A stretch of DNA of 64,000 bases from Bacillota bacterium (GCA_029225225.1 JAQXWB010000077.1:1-64000); one strand, 5' to 3'; positions 29,992 through 39,268 are shown, counted from the first letter of the stretch. Notes: a model not told the origin generated them from the letters alone. A program made the numbers and translations.

Positions 29992-31272
29992 TTAAACTTC
30001 GAAAATGACCGGTTCACCGTTGCATCCGAAACGGCCTGCGCGCACCTCTATGATGCCGCCGCTGAGAAGATCTCGGTATTGCCCGTCAGGAAGCGATACG
30101 GGAAGGAGCCCCGCTTCACCGCGAAGGCTGAACACGCCGACAAGCTGTTTTCCCTGCTTTTGATGTGTTGCAAGCACAATGTCATGCGGTAACGCCCGCA
30201 CTTGGTAACTGCTGTCAGTGAAAAGGGGATGCTTCTTGATCTCATACAGGCGATGCAGGAGCGGTGTCAGGTCATGCCCGGTGTCCCAGCGCACCGTGTC
30301 TTTGTCAAACAGACTCGGCGTATGCGTTGCTTCAACCTCCTGACCGGCATAGAGCAGCGTCATACCCTTTTGAAAATACAAGAGAGCAGTATGGTTGCGC
30401 AGCGAGCGCGCATCGGGAATCAACTGTTTCGCGCGGTTATTGTCGTGGTTCTCCAAGAAGCGCAGCTTGACATAGTTGTCAGGATAAATATACTCCTGCC
30501 GATTGACTGCCTCGGCGTATTGCGAAAGCGGGATTTCTCCCTTGAGGTAACTGAGAAAATCAAAGAAAATGTCGTAGTCATAGCAGATGTCAAACGCCTG
30601 ATAGATTTCGGAATCCGAGAGAGAAGGGATACCCTCTGCCCGCGTTCCGGTGATAAAGCATGGCTCGACAGATTCACTCAGCCAGATACAATCCGGGCGA
30701 ACCGTACTGACAGCACGGCGGGCTTCCTGCCAAAATGCCAAAGGCACCAAAGGCGCAACGTCGCAGCGGAAGCCATCGACAATGGAGGCCCATTGCTTCA
30801 GTGTTTCAATTTGATAATCCCACAGCGCCCGATTGCCGTAATCAAGATCAATCACATCAGACCAGTCGCCGATGCGATTGCCCGGTTCACCGTTTGCTTT
30901 GCGGTAAAACCACTCAGGATGCTCCTGCGCCAAGACGGAGTCCGGAGAGGTGTGATTATAAACGACATCAATGATGCATTTCATACCCTCTGCGTGGATG
31001 GCGTTCACCAAGCGTTTGAAGTCCTCCAGCGTGCCGAATTCGGGATTCACGGCGCGATAATCGGAGATGGCATAGGGGCTGCCGAGTGTACCCTTCCGGC
31101 ATTTCGTGCCACAGGGATGAATGGGCATCAGCCAGATGATATCTACGCCCAATTTACGGATGCGCGGGAGGTCGCGGCGGACAGCCTCAAAGGTTCCCTC
31201 CGCGCTGTAGTTGCGGACATAGATGCTATACATGACCTGATTGCGATATTCTTTCGTGGTAGTCAGTGCCAA
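29992..31272 (-). CDS. alpha-amylase family (GH13) protein
   Basis: GMKCIIDVVYNHTSPDS, VDGFRCDVAPLVP, FLENHDNNR; TTG start proposed after GGAGGAG. Confidence 0.92.
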   Translation of the reverse strand: MALTTTKEYRNQVMYSIYVRNYSAEGTFEAVRRDLPRIRKLGVDIIWLMPIHPCGTKCRKGTLGSPYAISDYRAVNPEFGTLEDFKRLVNAIHAEGMKCIIDVVYNHTSPDSVLAQEHPEWFYRKANGEPGNRIGDWSDVIDLDYGNRALWDYQIETLKQWASIVDGFRCDVAPLVPLAFWQEARRAVSTVRPDCIWLSESVEPCFITGTRAEGIPSLSDSEIYQAFDICYDYDIFFDFLSYLKGEIPLSQYAEAVNRQEYIYPDNYVKLRFLENHDNNRAKQLIPDARSLRNHTALLYFQKGMTLLYAGQEVEATHTPSLFDKDTVRWDTGHDLTPLLHRLYEIKKHPLFTDSSYQVRALPHDIVLATHQKQGKQLVGVFSLRGEAGLLPVSLPDGQYRDLLSGGIIEVRAGRFGCNGEPVIFEV

Positions 31273-31468
31273 ACGAAATCTCCTCCTTCTGTGTCTGTAG
31301 GGAAAATGTTGTTTTTGCATATACTCGAGCCTGACTTTATTGTAACGCTTTTTTCGGAAAAGTAAAGCAGCAGTTTTGCAAACATGGAACGGAAGACAAA
31401 CATTTTGCTTGCATTTCTCCTTCGCATCGTGTATAGTATTAAAGCAGTCGAAAAAGATTCCAAAGAAT

Positions 31469-31545
31469 CCGGGCGTAGCTCAGTTTGGTAGAGCGCTAGC
31501 TTTGGGAGCTAGATGCCGCAGGTTCGAATCCTGTCGCCCGGACCA
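31469..31545 (+). tRNA. tRNA-Pro (anticodon TGG), CCA encoded
   Basis: CCGGGCGTAGCTCAGTTTGGTAGAGCGCTAGCTTTGGGAGCTAGATGCCGCAGGTTCGAATCCTGTCGCCCGGACCA; 7-nt loop TTTGGGA. Confidence 0.96.
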
Positions 31546-31651
31546 TAACCGGATGCCAATTATGATACGATGGGTATCACGATTGGTGTCAGGCTTCTAT
31601 TTGCAAAAGTCCCTGTTTGCAAGAGCTTTCGATACATTTTAACGATAACAG

Positions 31652-31700
31652 GCTCTACGGCGATTCCGAAACGGTCGCGGTGGAGCCTTTTGCGTTTTAA
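31652..31700 (+). terminator. probable terminator downstream of tRNA-Pro(TGG)
   Basis: AGGCTCTACGGCGATTCC-gaa-ACGGTCGCGGTGGAGCCTTTT imperfect hairpin + T-rich tail. Confidence 0.5.
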
Positions 31701-31840
31701 TCCTCGTTACCTTTTAACGAAGTGTCATAGAGGTGTGCTACTTTTCATTATTCCTCTGTAAAGAAAAAAGTCGGAGTATTTACGCTCAGAGCTTGGTTTT
31801 GGTTCCGTTGGAAAAATGAATGTGTTTTCTTCAAAACCCA

Positions 31841-31869
31841 TTGACAAACATCGATGTGTTGCATATAAT
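31841..31869 (+). promoter_or_regulatory. consensus promoter with palindromic operator in spacer (ArsR gene)
   Basis: TTGACA-AACATCGATGTGTTGCA(17)-TATAAT; ACATCGATGT palindrome. Confidence 0.75.
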
Positions 31870-31890
31870 ATAGATAGATGTCGATGGGAG

Positions 31891-32214
31891 GTGACGAGCT
31901 TGGAGTTTGATGAAAAGAAGATTGCAATGATTTTTAAAGCGTTCTGCGATGAAAACCGTATTCGAATTCTGAAGCTTCTTGCAACAGGTGAAAAATGTGC
32001 TTGCAGATTGCTTGAAGAAATTAGTATTACGCAGCCTACAATGTCGCACCATATGAAAATTCTTTGCGATTCCGGCATTGTAGTTGGACGAAAAGAAGGC
32101 AAATGGATGCACTACTCCATTTCTCCGGAAGGAGCGGCAACTGCCGGAAAATATCTGAAGGAGCTTACCAAAATCACTTGTTCGGACAACGATCAGTCGT
32201 GTTGTGAAAAGTAA
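31891..32214 (+). CDS. ArsR family (HTH_5) transcriptional regulator
   Basis: FKAFCDENRIRILKLLATGEKCACRLLEEISITQPTMSHHMKILCDSGIVVGRKEGKWMHYSI; start at GTG/TTG after GGGAGG uncertain. Confidence 0.92.
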   Translation: MTSLEFDEKKIAMIFKAFCDENRIRILKLLATGEKCACRLLEEISITQPTMSHHMKILCDSGIVVGRKEGKWMHYSISPEGAATAGKYLKELTKITCSDNDQSCCEK

Positions 32215-32296
32215 GTCTATATGCTTTTCGGCTCGACTTTCTTTAAATTCATTACATTGACATATTTCAATTTGACAATCTGTGAAAGGATTCTGT

Positions 32297-33310
32297 ATGG
32301 AAGCAATAAAAACAGCTTGGGATTTCTTTCAAAATGAAATCCTCGGCATGCACTGGCTGAACAGACTGATCAGTACCGTTCTGAATGCTTGTGGATTGGA
32401 CACAACAAGCAGGGTTGGCGGCAGCGTGCAGTTCTTTCTCTATGATACCATTAAAATAATGGTTCTCTTGGGTATTTTGATTTTGATTATTTCATATATT
32501 CAAAGCTACTTCCCGCCGGAGAGAACAAAAAAGATACTGAGCAAATTTCGCGGGATGTGGGCAAATATTCTTGCCGCCCTGCTCGGAACAGTCACTCCGT
32601 TTTGCTCTTGCTCATCTATTCCGTTGTTTATTGGCTTTACAAGTGCAGGACTACCGCTTGGAGCAACCTTCTCTTTCCTGATTTCGTCTCCAATGGTTGA
32701 CCTCGGAAGCCTCCTGCTGTTAATGAGCATTTTCGGATGGAAGGTTGCAGTCATTTATGTTGTGCTCGGTCTTGTCATTGCCGTTGCCGGCGGTACGCTG
32801 ATTGAAAAACTGCACCTTGAAAATCAGGTGGAAGAATACATCCGTAACGGACGGTCACCGGATGTTCCGCCAGAGGAACTGCATTGTAAAGACCGATTGA
32901 AATATGCGTGGGAACAGGTTGTTGTCACCGTGAAAAAGGTGGCGCCTTATGTGCTTATCGGTGTAGGTATCGGAGCGATGATTCATAACTGGATTCCAGA
33001 AGAATTTGTTGTCAAGCTACTTGGGGATAACAACCCATTCGGTGTTCTTCTTGCTACAATTGCAGGCGTACCTATGTATGCTGATATATTCGGCACAATC
33101 CCGATTGCCGAAGCTTTGCTTGCAAAAGGCGCTTTGCTCGGCGTTGTCCTCTCATTTATGATGGCTGTTACAACGCTTTCTCTGCCGTCCATGATCATGC
33201 TGCGCAAAGCGGTAAAGCCGAAGCTACTCGGTATTTTCGTTGCAATCTGCACAATCGGAATTATCGTTGTCGGCTATTTCTTTAATCTGATACAGCCAAT
33301 GATTCTATAA
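32297..33310 (+). CDS. COG0701 / UPF0718 family permease (ArsP/YcgR-like)
   Basis: TVTPFCSCSSIPLFIGFTSAGLPLGATFSFLISSPMVD motif. Confidence 0.88.
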   Translation: MEAIKTAWDFFQNEILGMHWLNRLISTVLNACGLDTTSRVGGSVQFFLYDTIKIMVLLGILILIISYIQSYFPPERTKKILSKFRGMWANILAALLGTVTPFCSCSSIPLFIGFTSAGLPLGATFSFLISSPMVDLGSLLLLMSIFGWKVAVIYVVLGLVIAVAGGTLIEKLHLENQVEEYIRNGRSPDVPPEELHCKDRLKYAWEQVVVTVKKVAPYVLIGVGIGAMIHNWIPEEFVVKLLGDNNPFGVLLATIAGVPMYADIFGTIPIAEALLAKGALLGVVLSFMMAVTTLSLPSMIMLRKAVKPKLLGIFVAICTIGIIVVGYFFNLIQPMIL

Positions 33311-33363
33311 AAGAACGGAGGAAAATAGCGGATACGGCAATCCTGCGGATGGGTCTGTATATT

Positions 33364-33411
33364 TTAGGGAAGCTCTGAATCAATCCGCTGATTTGTTCAG
33401 AGGTTCCCTAA
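33364..33411. repeat. MITE-like palindrome, family A, short copy (48 bp)
   Basis: TTAGGGAAGCTCTGAATCAATCcgctGATTTGTTCAGAGGTTCCCTAA. Confidence 0.85.
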
Positions 33412-33437
33412 TCAATAAACATTTTGGAGGTAATATT

Positions 33438-33851
33438 ATGGCACTGTTCAATTTTGGAAAGAAGAAGGAAGAAGAAAGGAAAGTATCCACCGGCTGCTGC
33501 GGGGCGGAGGAGCAAGCGGAAGAAAAAAACGCGGGATGCTGCTGCGGCTCTCTTTCCAATGCAGAAGAATCCTCGAAAACCTGTTGCGGCACCCCTTTGG
33601 AGGGTATATGTTGCATTAAAGTGCTGGGTGCAGGCTGCAAGTCCTGCCATGAGCAGTATGAAAACGCAATGGCTGCTGTCAAAGCAATGGGGCTGAGCAT
33701 CGAAGTGGAGTATATTACCGATATGGAGAAGGTGATGGAATATGGCGTCATGCGTATGCCTGCCATCGTCGTCAACGAGAAAGTTGTTTCCATGGGTAAG
33801 GTTTTAAAGACCGCCGATGTGGAGAAGCTTCTGCACATGCTGGGATGCTGA
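33438..33851 (+). CDS. thioredoxin-like / redox-active disulfide protein with CCG-rich N-terminus
   Basis: VLGAGCKSCHEQYENAMAAVKAMG..YGVMRMPAIVVNEKVVSMGKVL; N-term GCCGAEE, GCCCGSL, TCCGTPL. Confidence 0.8.
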   Translation: MALFNFGKKKEEERKVSTGCCGAEEQAEEKNAGCCCGSLSNAEESSKTCCGTPLEGICCIKVLGAGCKSCHEQYENAMAAVKAMGLSIEVEYITDMEKVMEYGVMRMPAIVVNEKVVSMGKVLKTADVEKLLHMLGC

Positions 33852-33986
33852 TATGCAGAAAGCTGCATTTATCCGTGTACACAATTTCTGCCGCAAGGGA
33901 GCTTTCACTTTTTTGTCAAAGATTTTCCTATCATACCGGCATACCTCACAATGCCGCATCGGGGCTTTGTCGATCTGAGGCACAGT

Positions 33987-35672
33987 TTATTCTCTACGGC
34001 GGTGCAGCCGGAATGCGGTTAGCAGACCGATTGCAAGAAGCGGCGGTATAATCCATAGGTACAAGGTGCCGCCGGTTTTCGGCTCAGTTGATGCCGGGAT
34101 GGAGGAAACGTCGAACTTGGGAGCGCCCTGATTCTGCACCTCGGTGTCGTTGCTTAGCGGAACAGAGTCAAAGCCTTCGGTTGCCATAACTTGAAGCGCC
34201 TGCGCCTGCGTCTGCTTCAGATGATATTGCGCGATATACTCAGACAGTGTAAGCGTTTGCCCTGAAGCATATAGACTCGGCGCAGTTTCAGGAGCTTGCC
34301 GGTGGTCATATTTCGAGGTGTAGGAATAAGCGATATTGAGCAAAAGCTGTTCGGAATTTCTTAACGAAAGAATCTCCATTCCGATACCGGCGCCGCAGGA
34401 ATGCGTGCCGATCGGGATCGTGATTTCCGGCACGCCGGCGATTGGGGAGAGCTTGGCGCAGTTGCAGATATATGCGTAGTCATCAGCAGGCGTCGGATGC
34501 TCGGTCACGTTGTAGTCCGGCGTGTGGAGATAGGAGGGAAAGATCAATGCGGAAATCTCGTTCTCTTCAAATACGGCTTCCAGCTTCGCATTTACCTGCT
34601 CCCGCAGATATGTACCGCCGCCGTCATAAGCCGAATAGTTGAAAACCTCCGGTATGGAAATGACCACGACTTCGGCACCACAAGCGATGAACTCAGAGAC
34701 GGCATCCTCAAAAGCGATCAGAATCTCCTCGTCAAGGTCCGACTCTTTTCTGTCATAGGAATTTGCAATGGGATAAGACAGCTCCCACAACACGCCGATA
34801 CGCATACCTTCCAGTGCATTTGCATCCAGATTTTCGGCATAGTTTGTCTCGCCGCCGGTCAACACGTCCAGCATGATTGCCTGATCCTTTACGGTGCGGG
34901 TGATTGCGCCGGGCGTATCCCGCGAGTAATTCAGAATCACACAGCCCTCACGGTCAAGAAGACCGACGGTCGGACGCATGGAAACGCAGCCGTTCAGCGC
35001 GGAGGGATACCGCAGAGATACATTCGTATCGGTGCCGAGGCCCGCAACGCAAAGATTCAGCGAAACGGCTGCCGCGCTGCCCCCGGAGGAGCCACCGGAG
35101 GCAAGCGCGGGATTATATGCGTTGAAGGTCTCGATTCCCAAATCGCTGACGGAGCAGATTGCATCCTGCGCGCCGGCAGACATATTGGTTTTTCCGAGAA
35201 TGATTGCGCCTTCGTCAAGTAAATTCTGCACGACGGCGGCGTTTTCGGAGGGCGCCGAGTAATAGTAAGAATATCCGTTCGTGGTCGGATAGCCCGCGTA
35301 GTCAATATTATCCTTCACTACAATTGGGACACCAAAGAGTGCGCCCGCTGCCGTTCCGTTCGCAATGGCAGCATCACGTTTGTCAGCTTCCTCAAGTGCG
35401 TTATCGCAAATCGTAATAAAGCAATGAAAGGTAGCTTCATAAGCTTCAATGCGTTCAAGATAATACTCCGTCAATTCACGGCAGGTGATCAGACCGAGAT
35501 CAATTGCCTCACGGATTGAGGTGATGTCTGCCTCATATAAGGCATCAAGAAGATCCTGCTTCGGATCCTCGGCGGGGAAGGCTTCCTTGATTGCATCATT
35601 GCCCGCCGCAAACGCCTGTAAGGGCAGGAGAAGAAGGCAGAGAAGAATAAGTAATTTCTTCACGATTTGCAC
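33987..35672 (-). CDS. secreted, membrane-anchored amidase-signature family protein
   Basis: signal peptide; VPIVVKDNID, ASGGSSGGSAAAVS, GTDTNVSLRYPSA; C-terminal TM + RRRE. Confidence 0.88.
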   Translation of the reverse strand: MQIVKKLLILLCLLLLPLQAFAAGNDAIKEAFPAEDPKQDLLDALYEADITSIREAIDLGLITCRELTEYYLERIEAYEATFHCFITICDNALEEADKRDAAIANGTAAGALFGVPIVVKDNIDYAGYPTTNGYSYYYSAPSENAAVVQNLLDEGAIILGKTNMSAGAQDAICSVSDLGIETFNAYNPALASGGSSGGSAAAVSLNLCVAGLGTDTNVSLRYPSALNGCVSMRPTVGLLDREGCVILNYSRDTPGAITRTVKDQAIMLDVLTGGETNYAENLDANALEGMRIGVLWELSYPIANSYDRKESDLDEEILIAFEDAVSEFIACGAEVVVISIPEVFNYSAYDGGGTYLREQVNAKLEAVFEENEISALIFPSYLHTPDYNVTEHPTPADDYAYICNCAKLSPIAGVPEITIPIGTHSCGAGIGMEILSLRNSEQLLLNIAYSYTSKYDHRQAPETAPSLYASGQTLTLSEYIAQYHLKQTQAQALQVMATEGFDSVPLSNDTEVQNQGAPKFDVSSIPASTEPKTGGTLYLWIIPPLLAIGLLTAFRLHRRRE

Positions 35673-35808
35673 CTCAAAATATGTTTTTCATCTTGGGTCT
35701 TACATGAGATTTAAAACGCTTGCCAAAAACAGTAGCTCTGCAAAAGACGGTTGACGAGCATCGGTACACAATTGAAACAATCGAATGATGAAACATACGC
35801 TAATGAAA

Positions 35809-35841
35809 GAAAAAAGTCTCTTTTCCCGAAAGAAAAGAGAC
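35809..35841 (-). terminator. terminator of tRNA-Pro(GGG)
   Basis: AGTCTCTTTT-N8-AAAAGAGACT with T-run on minus. Confidence 0.85.
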
Positions 35842-35846
35842 TTTTT

Positions 35847-35923
35847 TGGTCCGAGTGACTGGATTCGAACCAGCGGCCTCTTGAACCCCATTCAAGCGCG
35901 ATACCAAACTTCGCCACACCCGG
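35847..35923 (-). tRNA. tRNA-Pro (anticodon GGG), CCA encoded
   Basis: CCGGGTGTGGCGAAGTTTGGTATCGCGCTTGAATGGGGTTCAAGAGGCCGCTGGTTCGAATCCAGTCACTCGGACCA. Confidence 0.95.
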
Positions 35924-36070
35924 ATATTCATTTCGCCCCAATATAGTATCATACTCGTTGCGATTTTGCAAGTACTTTTTTTGTTTTTGGAAAATTTTTT
36001 AAATCGGGCGCTAATTTGATGTCGGATCGACAATTTTAAAAGGAAGGCAGCGGAAAAGCGACTGATAGGT

Positions 36071-36105
36071 TCTCGCCCCGTTTGCTGCTTCCAAACGGGG
36101 CGAGA
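36071..36105. terminator. hairpin downstream of ABC-F gene
   Basis: TCTCGCCCCGTTTG-N7-CAAACGGGGCGAGA; no clear T-run. Confidence 0.55.
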
Positions 36106-36143
36106 GGGAGAACACATATCTACTTATATCAATTTCGTTCGCG

Positions 36144-37748
36144 TTAGGCTCTGCTTTGTCGCCATTCGAGGAAATCATCATAGGTGCCGATATAGTCCAA
36201 AATCGTGCCGTCGGGGCGGAATTCGATAATACGGTTGGCGACCGATTGCAGCAGCTCGTGGTCATGGCTGGCAAAGAGAATATTGCCCGGGAAAGCGATC
36301 ATGCCCTTGTTGACCGCTTGAATAGACTCCATATCTAAGTGGTTGGTCGGCTGGTCAAGCAGGAGGACGTTTGCGCCGGAAAGCATCATCTTTGAGAGCA
36401 TACAACGCACCTTTTCACCGCCGGATAGGACATTCACGGGTTTAAAAACATCGTCTCCGGAGAAAAGCATCCTGCCGAGGAAGCTGCGCAGATATACGTC
36501 GTCCTTTTTTGCGGAGAATTGCCGCAGCCAATCCACCAAGGAATCTGTACAGCCCTCAAAAAAAGCGGAATTGTCCTTCGGGAAATAGCTTTGCGAGGTG
36601 GATACGCCCCATTTGACCGTGCCCCCGTCTGCTTCCAGTTCGCCCATGAGAATTTTAAACATCGTTGTCTGCGCGACTTCATTCTCGCCGACAAAGGCAA
36701 TTTTGTCATTTTTATTGACGATAAAGGAGACTTTTTCAAGGAGCTTTACACCTTCCACCGTCTTTGAGACGTCCGTGACAAATAGGATATCCTTGCCGAC
36801 CTCGCGCTCCCGCGTGAAACCGACGAAGGGATAACGGCGAGAGGAGGCAGGCATCTCTTCCACGGTCAGCTTGTCCAACAAACGGCGGCGAGCGGTCGCT
36901 TGCTTGCTCTTTGCTTTATTGGCTGCAAAACGGGATATAAAGGTCTGCAATTCCGCAATCTTTTCCTCGTTGCGCTTGTTTTTATTCCGGATGAGCGCCT
37001 GCACAAGCTGACTGGATTCGTACCAGAAGTCATAGTTGCCGACATACATTTTGATCTTTCCGTAGTCAATATCGACGATATGCGTGCAGACGGTGTTGAG
37101 AAAGTGACGGTCATGGCTGACGACAATGACCATACCCTTGTCCTCATAGTCGAGAATGAAGTTCTCGAGCCAATTGATTGACTCAATATCGAGGTTATTG
37201 GTCGGTTCATCCAGCAGGATGATATCCGGGTCGCCGAATAGTGCCTGCGCCAGCAGCACCTTGACCTTCAGCCTGCCGTCGGTATCCGCCATTTTGTCCC
37301 CATGCAGCTCCACGGGGATGCCCAAGCCCTGCAAAATACGGCTTGCGTCGGACTCTGCCTCCCAGCCGTTCAGCTCTGCAAACTCAATCTCCAGCTCTGA
37401 GGCCAGCATTCCGTCCTCGTCGGAGAAATCCGGTTTTGCATAGAGCGCATCCTTCTGCTTCATCACGTCATATAAACGTTTGTTGCCCATGATAACGGTA
37501 TCTAAAACAGTATACTCGTCATATGCAAACTGATTCTGCTTCAAGACCGACATACGAAGTCCGGGCTTGATCGAAATCTCACCCTTGGTGGACTCCAATT
37601 CGCCGGAAAGAAGTCTTAAAAACGTTGACTTGCCCGCGCCGTTTGCGCCGATGACGCCGTAGCAGTTTCCGGCGGTAAATTGCAGATCAACATGCTGAAA
37701 CAGAAAAGTGCCGCCGAATTGCAGCGCAAGATCGCTGACAGTGATCAT
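36144..37748 (-). CDS. ABC-F family ATPase
   Basis: two NBDs; GANGAGKST, LLDEPTNNLDIES, LSGGEKVRCMLSKMML, LLLDQPTNHLDMES. Confidence 0.93.
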   Translation of the reverse strand: MITVSDLALQFGGTFLFQHVDLQFTAGNCYGVIGANGAGKSTFLRLLSGELESTKGEISIKPGLRMSVLKQNQFAYDEYTVLDTVIMGNKRLYDVMKQKDALYAKPDFSDEDGMLASELEIEFAELNGWEAESDASRILQGLGIPVELHGDKMADTDGRLKVKVLLAQALFGDPDIILLDEPTNNLDIESINWLENFILDYEDKGMVIVVSHDRHFLNTVCTHIVDIDYGKIKMYVGNYDFWYESSQLVQALIRNKNKRNEEKIAELQTFISRFAANKAKSKQATARRRLLDKLTVEEMPASSRRYPFVGFTREREVGKDILFVTDVSKTVEGVKLLEKVSFIVNKNDKIAFVGENEVAQTTMFKILMGELEADGGTVKWGVSTSQSYFPKDNSAFFEGCTDSLVDWLRQFSAKKDDVYLRSFLGRMLFSGDDVFKPVNVLSGGEKVRCMLSKMMLSGANVLLLDQPTNHLDMESIQAVNKGMIAFPGNILFASHDHELLQSVANRIIEFRPDGTILDYIGTYDDFLEWRQSRA

Positions 37749-37773
37749 TCGCTTCACCTCATTTTTCTTCTTT

Positions 37774-37834
37774 TTAAGGAAGCTCTGAATCAATCTGCTG
37801 AGCGCCGCAGCCGATTTGTTCAGAGTTTCCTTAA
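37774..37834. repeat. MITE-like palindrome, family A (61 bp)
   Basis: TTAAGGAAGCTCTGAATCAATCTGCTGAGCGCCGCAGCCGATTTGTTCAGAGTTTCCTTAA. Confidence 0.88.
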
Positions 37835-37873
37835 TAGTTTATCATAAATTCAAGAAGAAATAAAGAAGAAAAA

Positions 37874-39268
37874 CTATTCTGCTTCGGATTGCCGCTGTGT
37901 GCGGCGGCGTTCCAATACTTTCACACTGTGGAAATAAGCGGGTACGAGGAACAGGTCTGCAAGGATCCAAGCGGCAGGATTGGCAAAACAGATCGCGGTA
38001 TAGCCCCAAAGCTCCGCAAGCCAAAAGCCGCAGATGCAGCGCGCAATCATTTCGAAAATCCCGGCAAAAATCGCCTGTTTGGTAAAGGATAGGCCTTGAA
38101 TCATAAAGCGAAGAATGTTCACGAAAGCAAGCGAGATATAAAACGCACCGTTGCAGATCAAAAATTCTCTGGCGTATTTTGCAATCTCTAAACGCGTCGC
38201 AAGCGGCTCGGCAGAATCAATGAACAGCATCGAAAGCTGTGTTCCGAAAAAGATCATGATCGGCAAAACGAGCAGAGAGTAGATTACCGCGAGAAGCCCG
38301 CAGGAGGCAACGCCCTTGTGCAGACGTTCAAGCTTCATCGCGCCGTAGTTCTGTGCGCCGTAGACAGCCATAGTCGTACCCATTGCGTCAAAGGTACAGG
38401 CAAAAAGCTGATTGATCTTATTGCCGACCGTGACGGCTGCGATATAGTTCGCCGCAAGACCGTTGACGGCTGCCTGCACGACGATTGTGCCGATGGCTGT
38501 GATGGAGTATTGCAAGCCCATCGGAACGCCCATCGAGAACAAACGGAGCAGATATGCTTTGCGCGGTTTCAGATCGTCACAGGTAAGCCGCAGCACCGGA
38601 TAACGCCGAAACATCACGATCAGGCAGAGTATGCCGGAGATTGCCTGAGACAGCACGGTTGCCCATGCCGGACCCGAGACGCCCATATTCAGAAGACGCA
38701 CGGAGAGAATGTCAAACAGAACATTCAGCAGGGACGAAAGAATCAGAAAGTAGATCGGCGTTTTGGAATCACCGAGCGAACGAATGATGCCGGAGAGCAA
38801 ATTATAGAGGATCGTCACGGGAATTCCGAGGAAGATCACAAAGATATAAAAGATATAATTGTATGCCTCCTTGAAAATTTCCGACGGCGTATCCATCCAA
38901 TGCAGGATCGTCGAACAAAGAAAGCAGACACAGACGGTGATTACAACTGCGAATACTGCGGAGAGCCAAAAACCGTTGGCAACATACTTGCGCAGACCGT
39001 CTTCGTCGCCTTCGCCGAATTTTTGCGCCACGGGGATGACAAAGCCGTTGCAGATGCCGATGCAGAAACCGAGCACCAAAAAGTTGATCGAGCCGGTCGA
39101 ACCGACGCCTGCCAGCGCGTTAACACCGAGGTAGCGTCCGACCACGAGGGTATCGACCATATTATACAGCTGCTGAAACAGTAATCCGCCGAGCAGGGGG
39201 AGCAAAAAGCCGAGAATCAGTTTCATCGGCGAGCCGAACGTCAGATTTTTTACGGAGCTTTTTCCCAT
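37874..39268 (-). CDS. MATE family efflux transporter
   Basis: 464 aa, 12 TM; LLFQQLYNMVDTLVVGRYLGVNALAGVGSTG. Confidence 0.95.
   Translation of the reverse strand: MGKSSVKNLTFGSPMKLILGFLLPLLGGLLFQQLYNMVDTLVVGRYLGVNALAGVGSTGSINFLVLGFCIGICNGFVIPVAQKFGEGDEDGLRKYVANGFWLSAVFAVVITVCVCFLCSTILHWMDTPSEIFKEAYNYIFYIFVIFLGIPVTILYNLLSGIIRSLGDSKTPIYFLILSSLLNVLFDILSVRLLNMGVSGPAWATVLSQAISGILCLIVMFRRYPVLRLTCDDLKPRKAYLLRLFSMGVPMGLQYSITAIGTIVVQAAVNGLAANYIAAVTVGNKINQLFACTFDAMGTTMAVYGAQNYGAMKLERLHKGVASCGLLAVIYSLLVLPIMIFFGTQLSMLFIDSAEPLATRLEIAKYAREFLICNGAFYISLAFVNILRFMIQGLSFTKQAIFAGIFEMIARCICGFWLAELWGYTAICFANPAAWILADLFLVPAYFHSVKVLERRRTQRQSEAE

Noticed and set aside
30202-31365. 387-aa plus-strand ORF opposite the GH13 gene
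   Set aside because: Antisense to a clear alpha-amylase family gene; no domain features.
38318-39184. 288-aa plus-strand ORF opposite the MATE gene
   Set aside because: Antisense artefact, His/Arg/Asp-rich mirror of hydrophobic codons.
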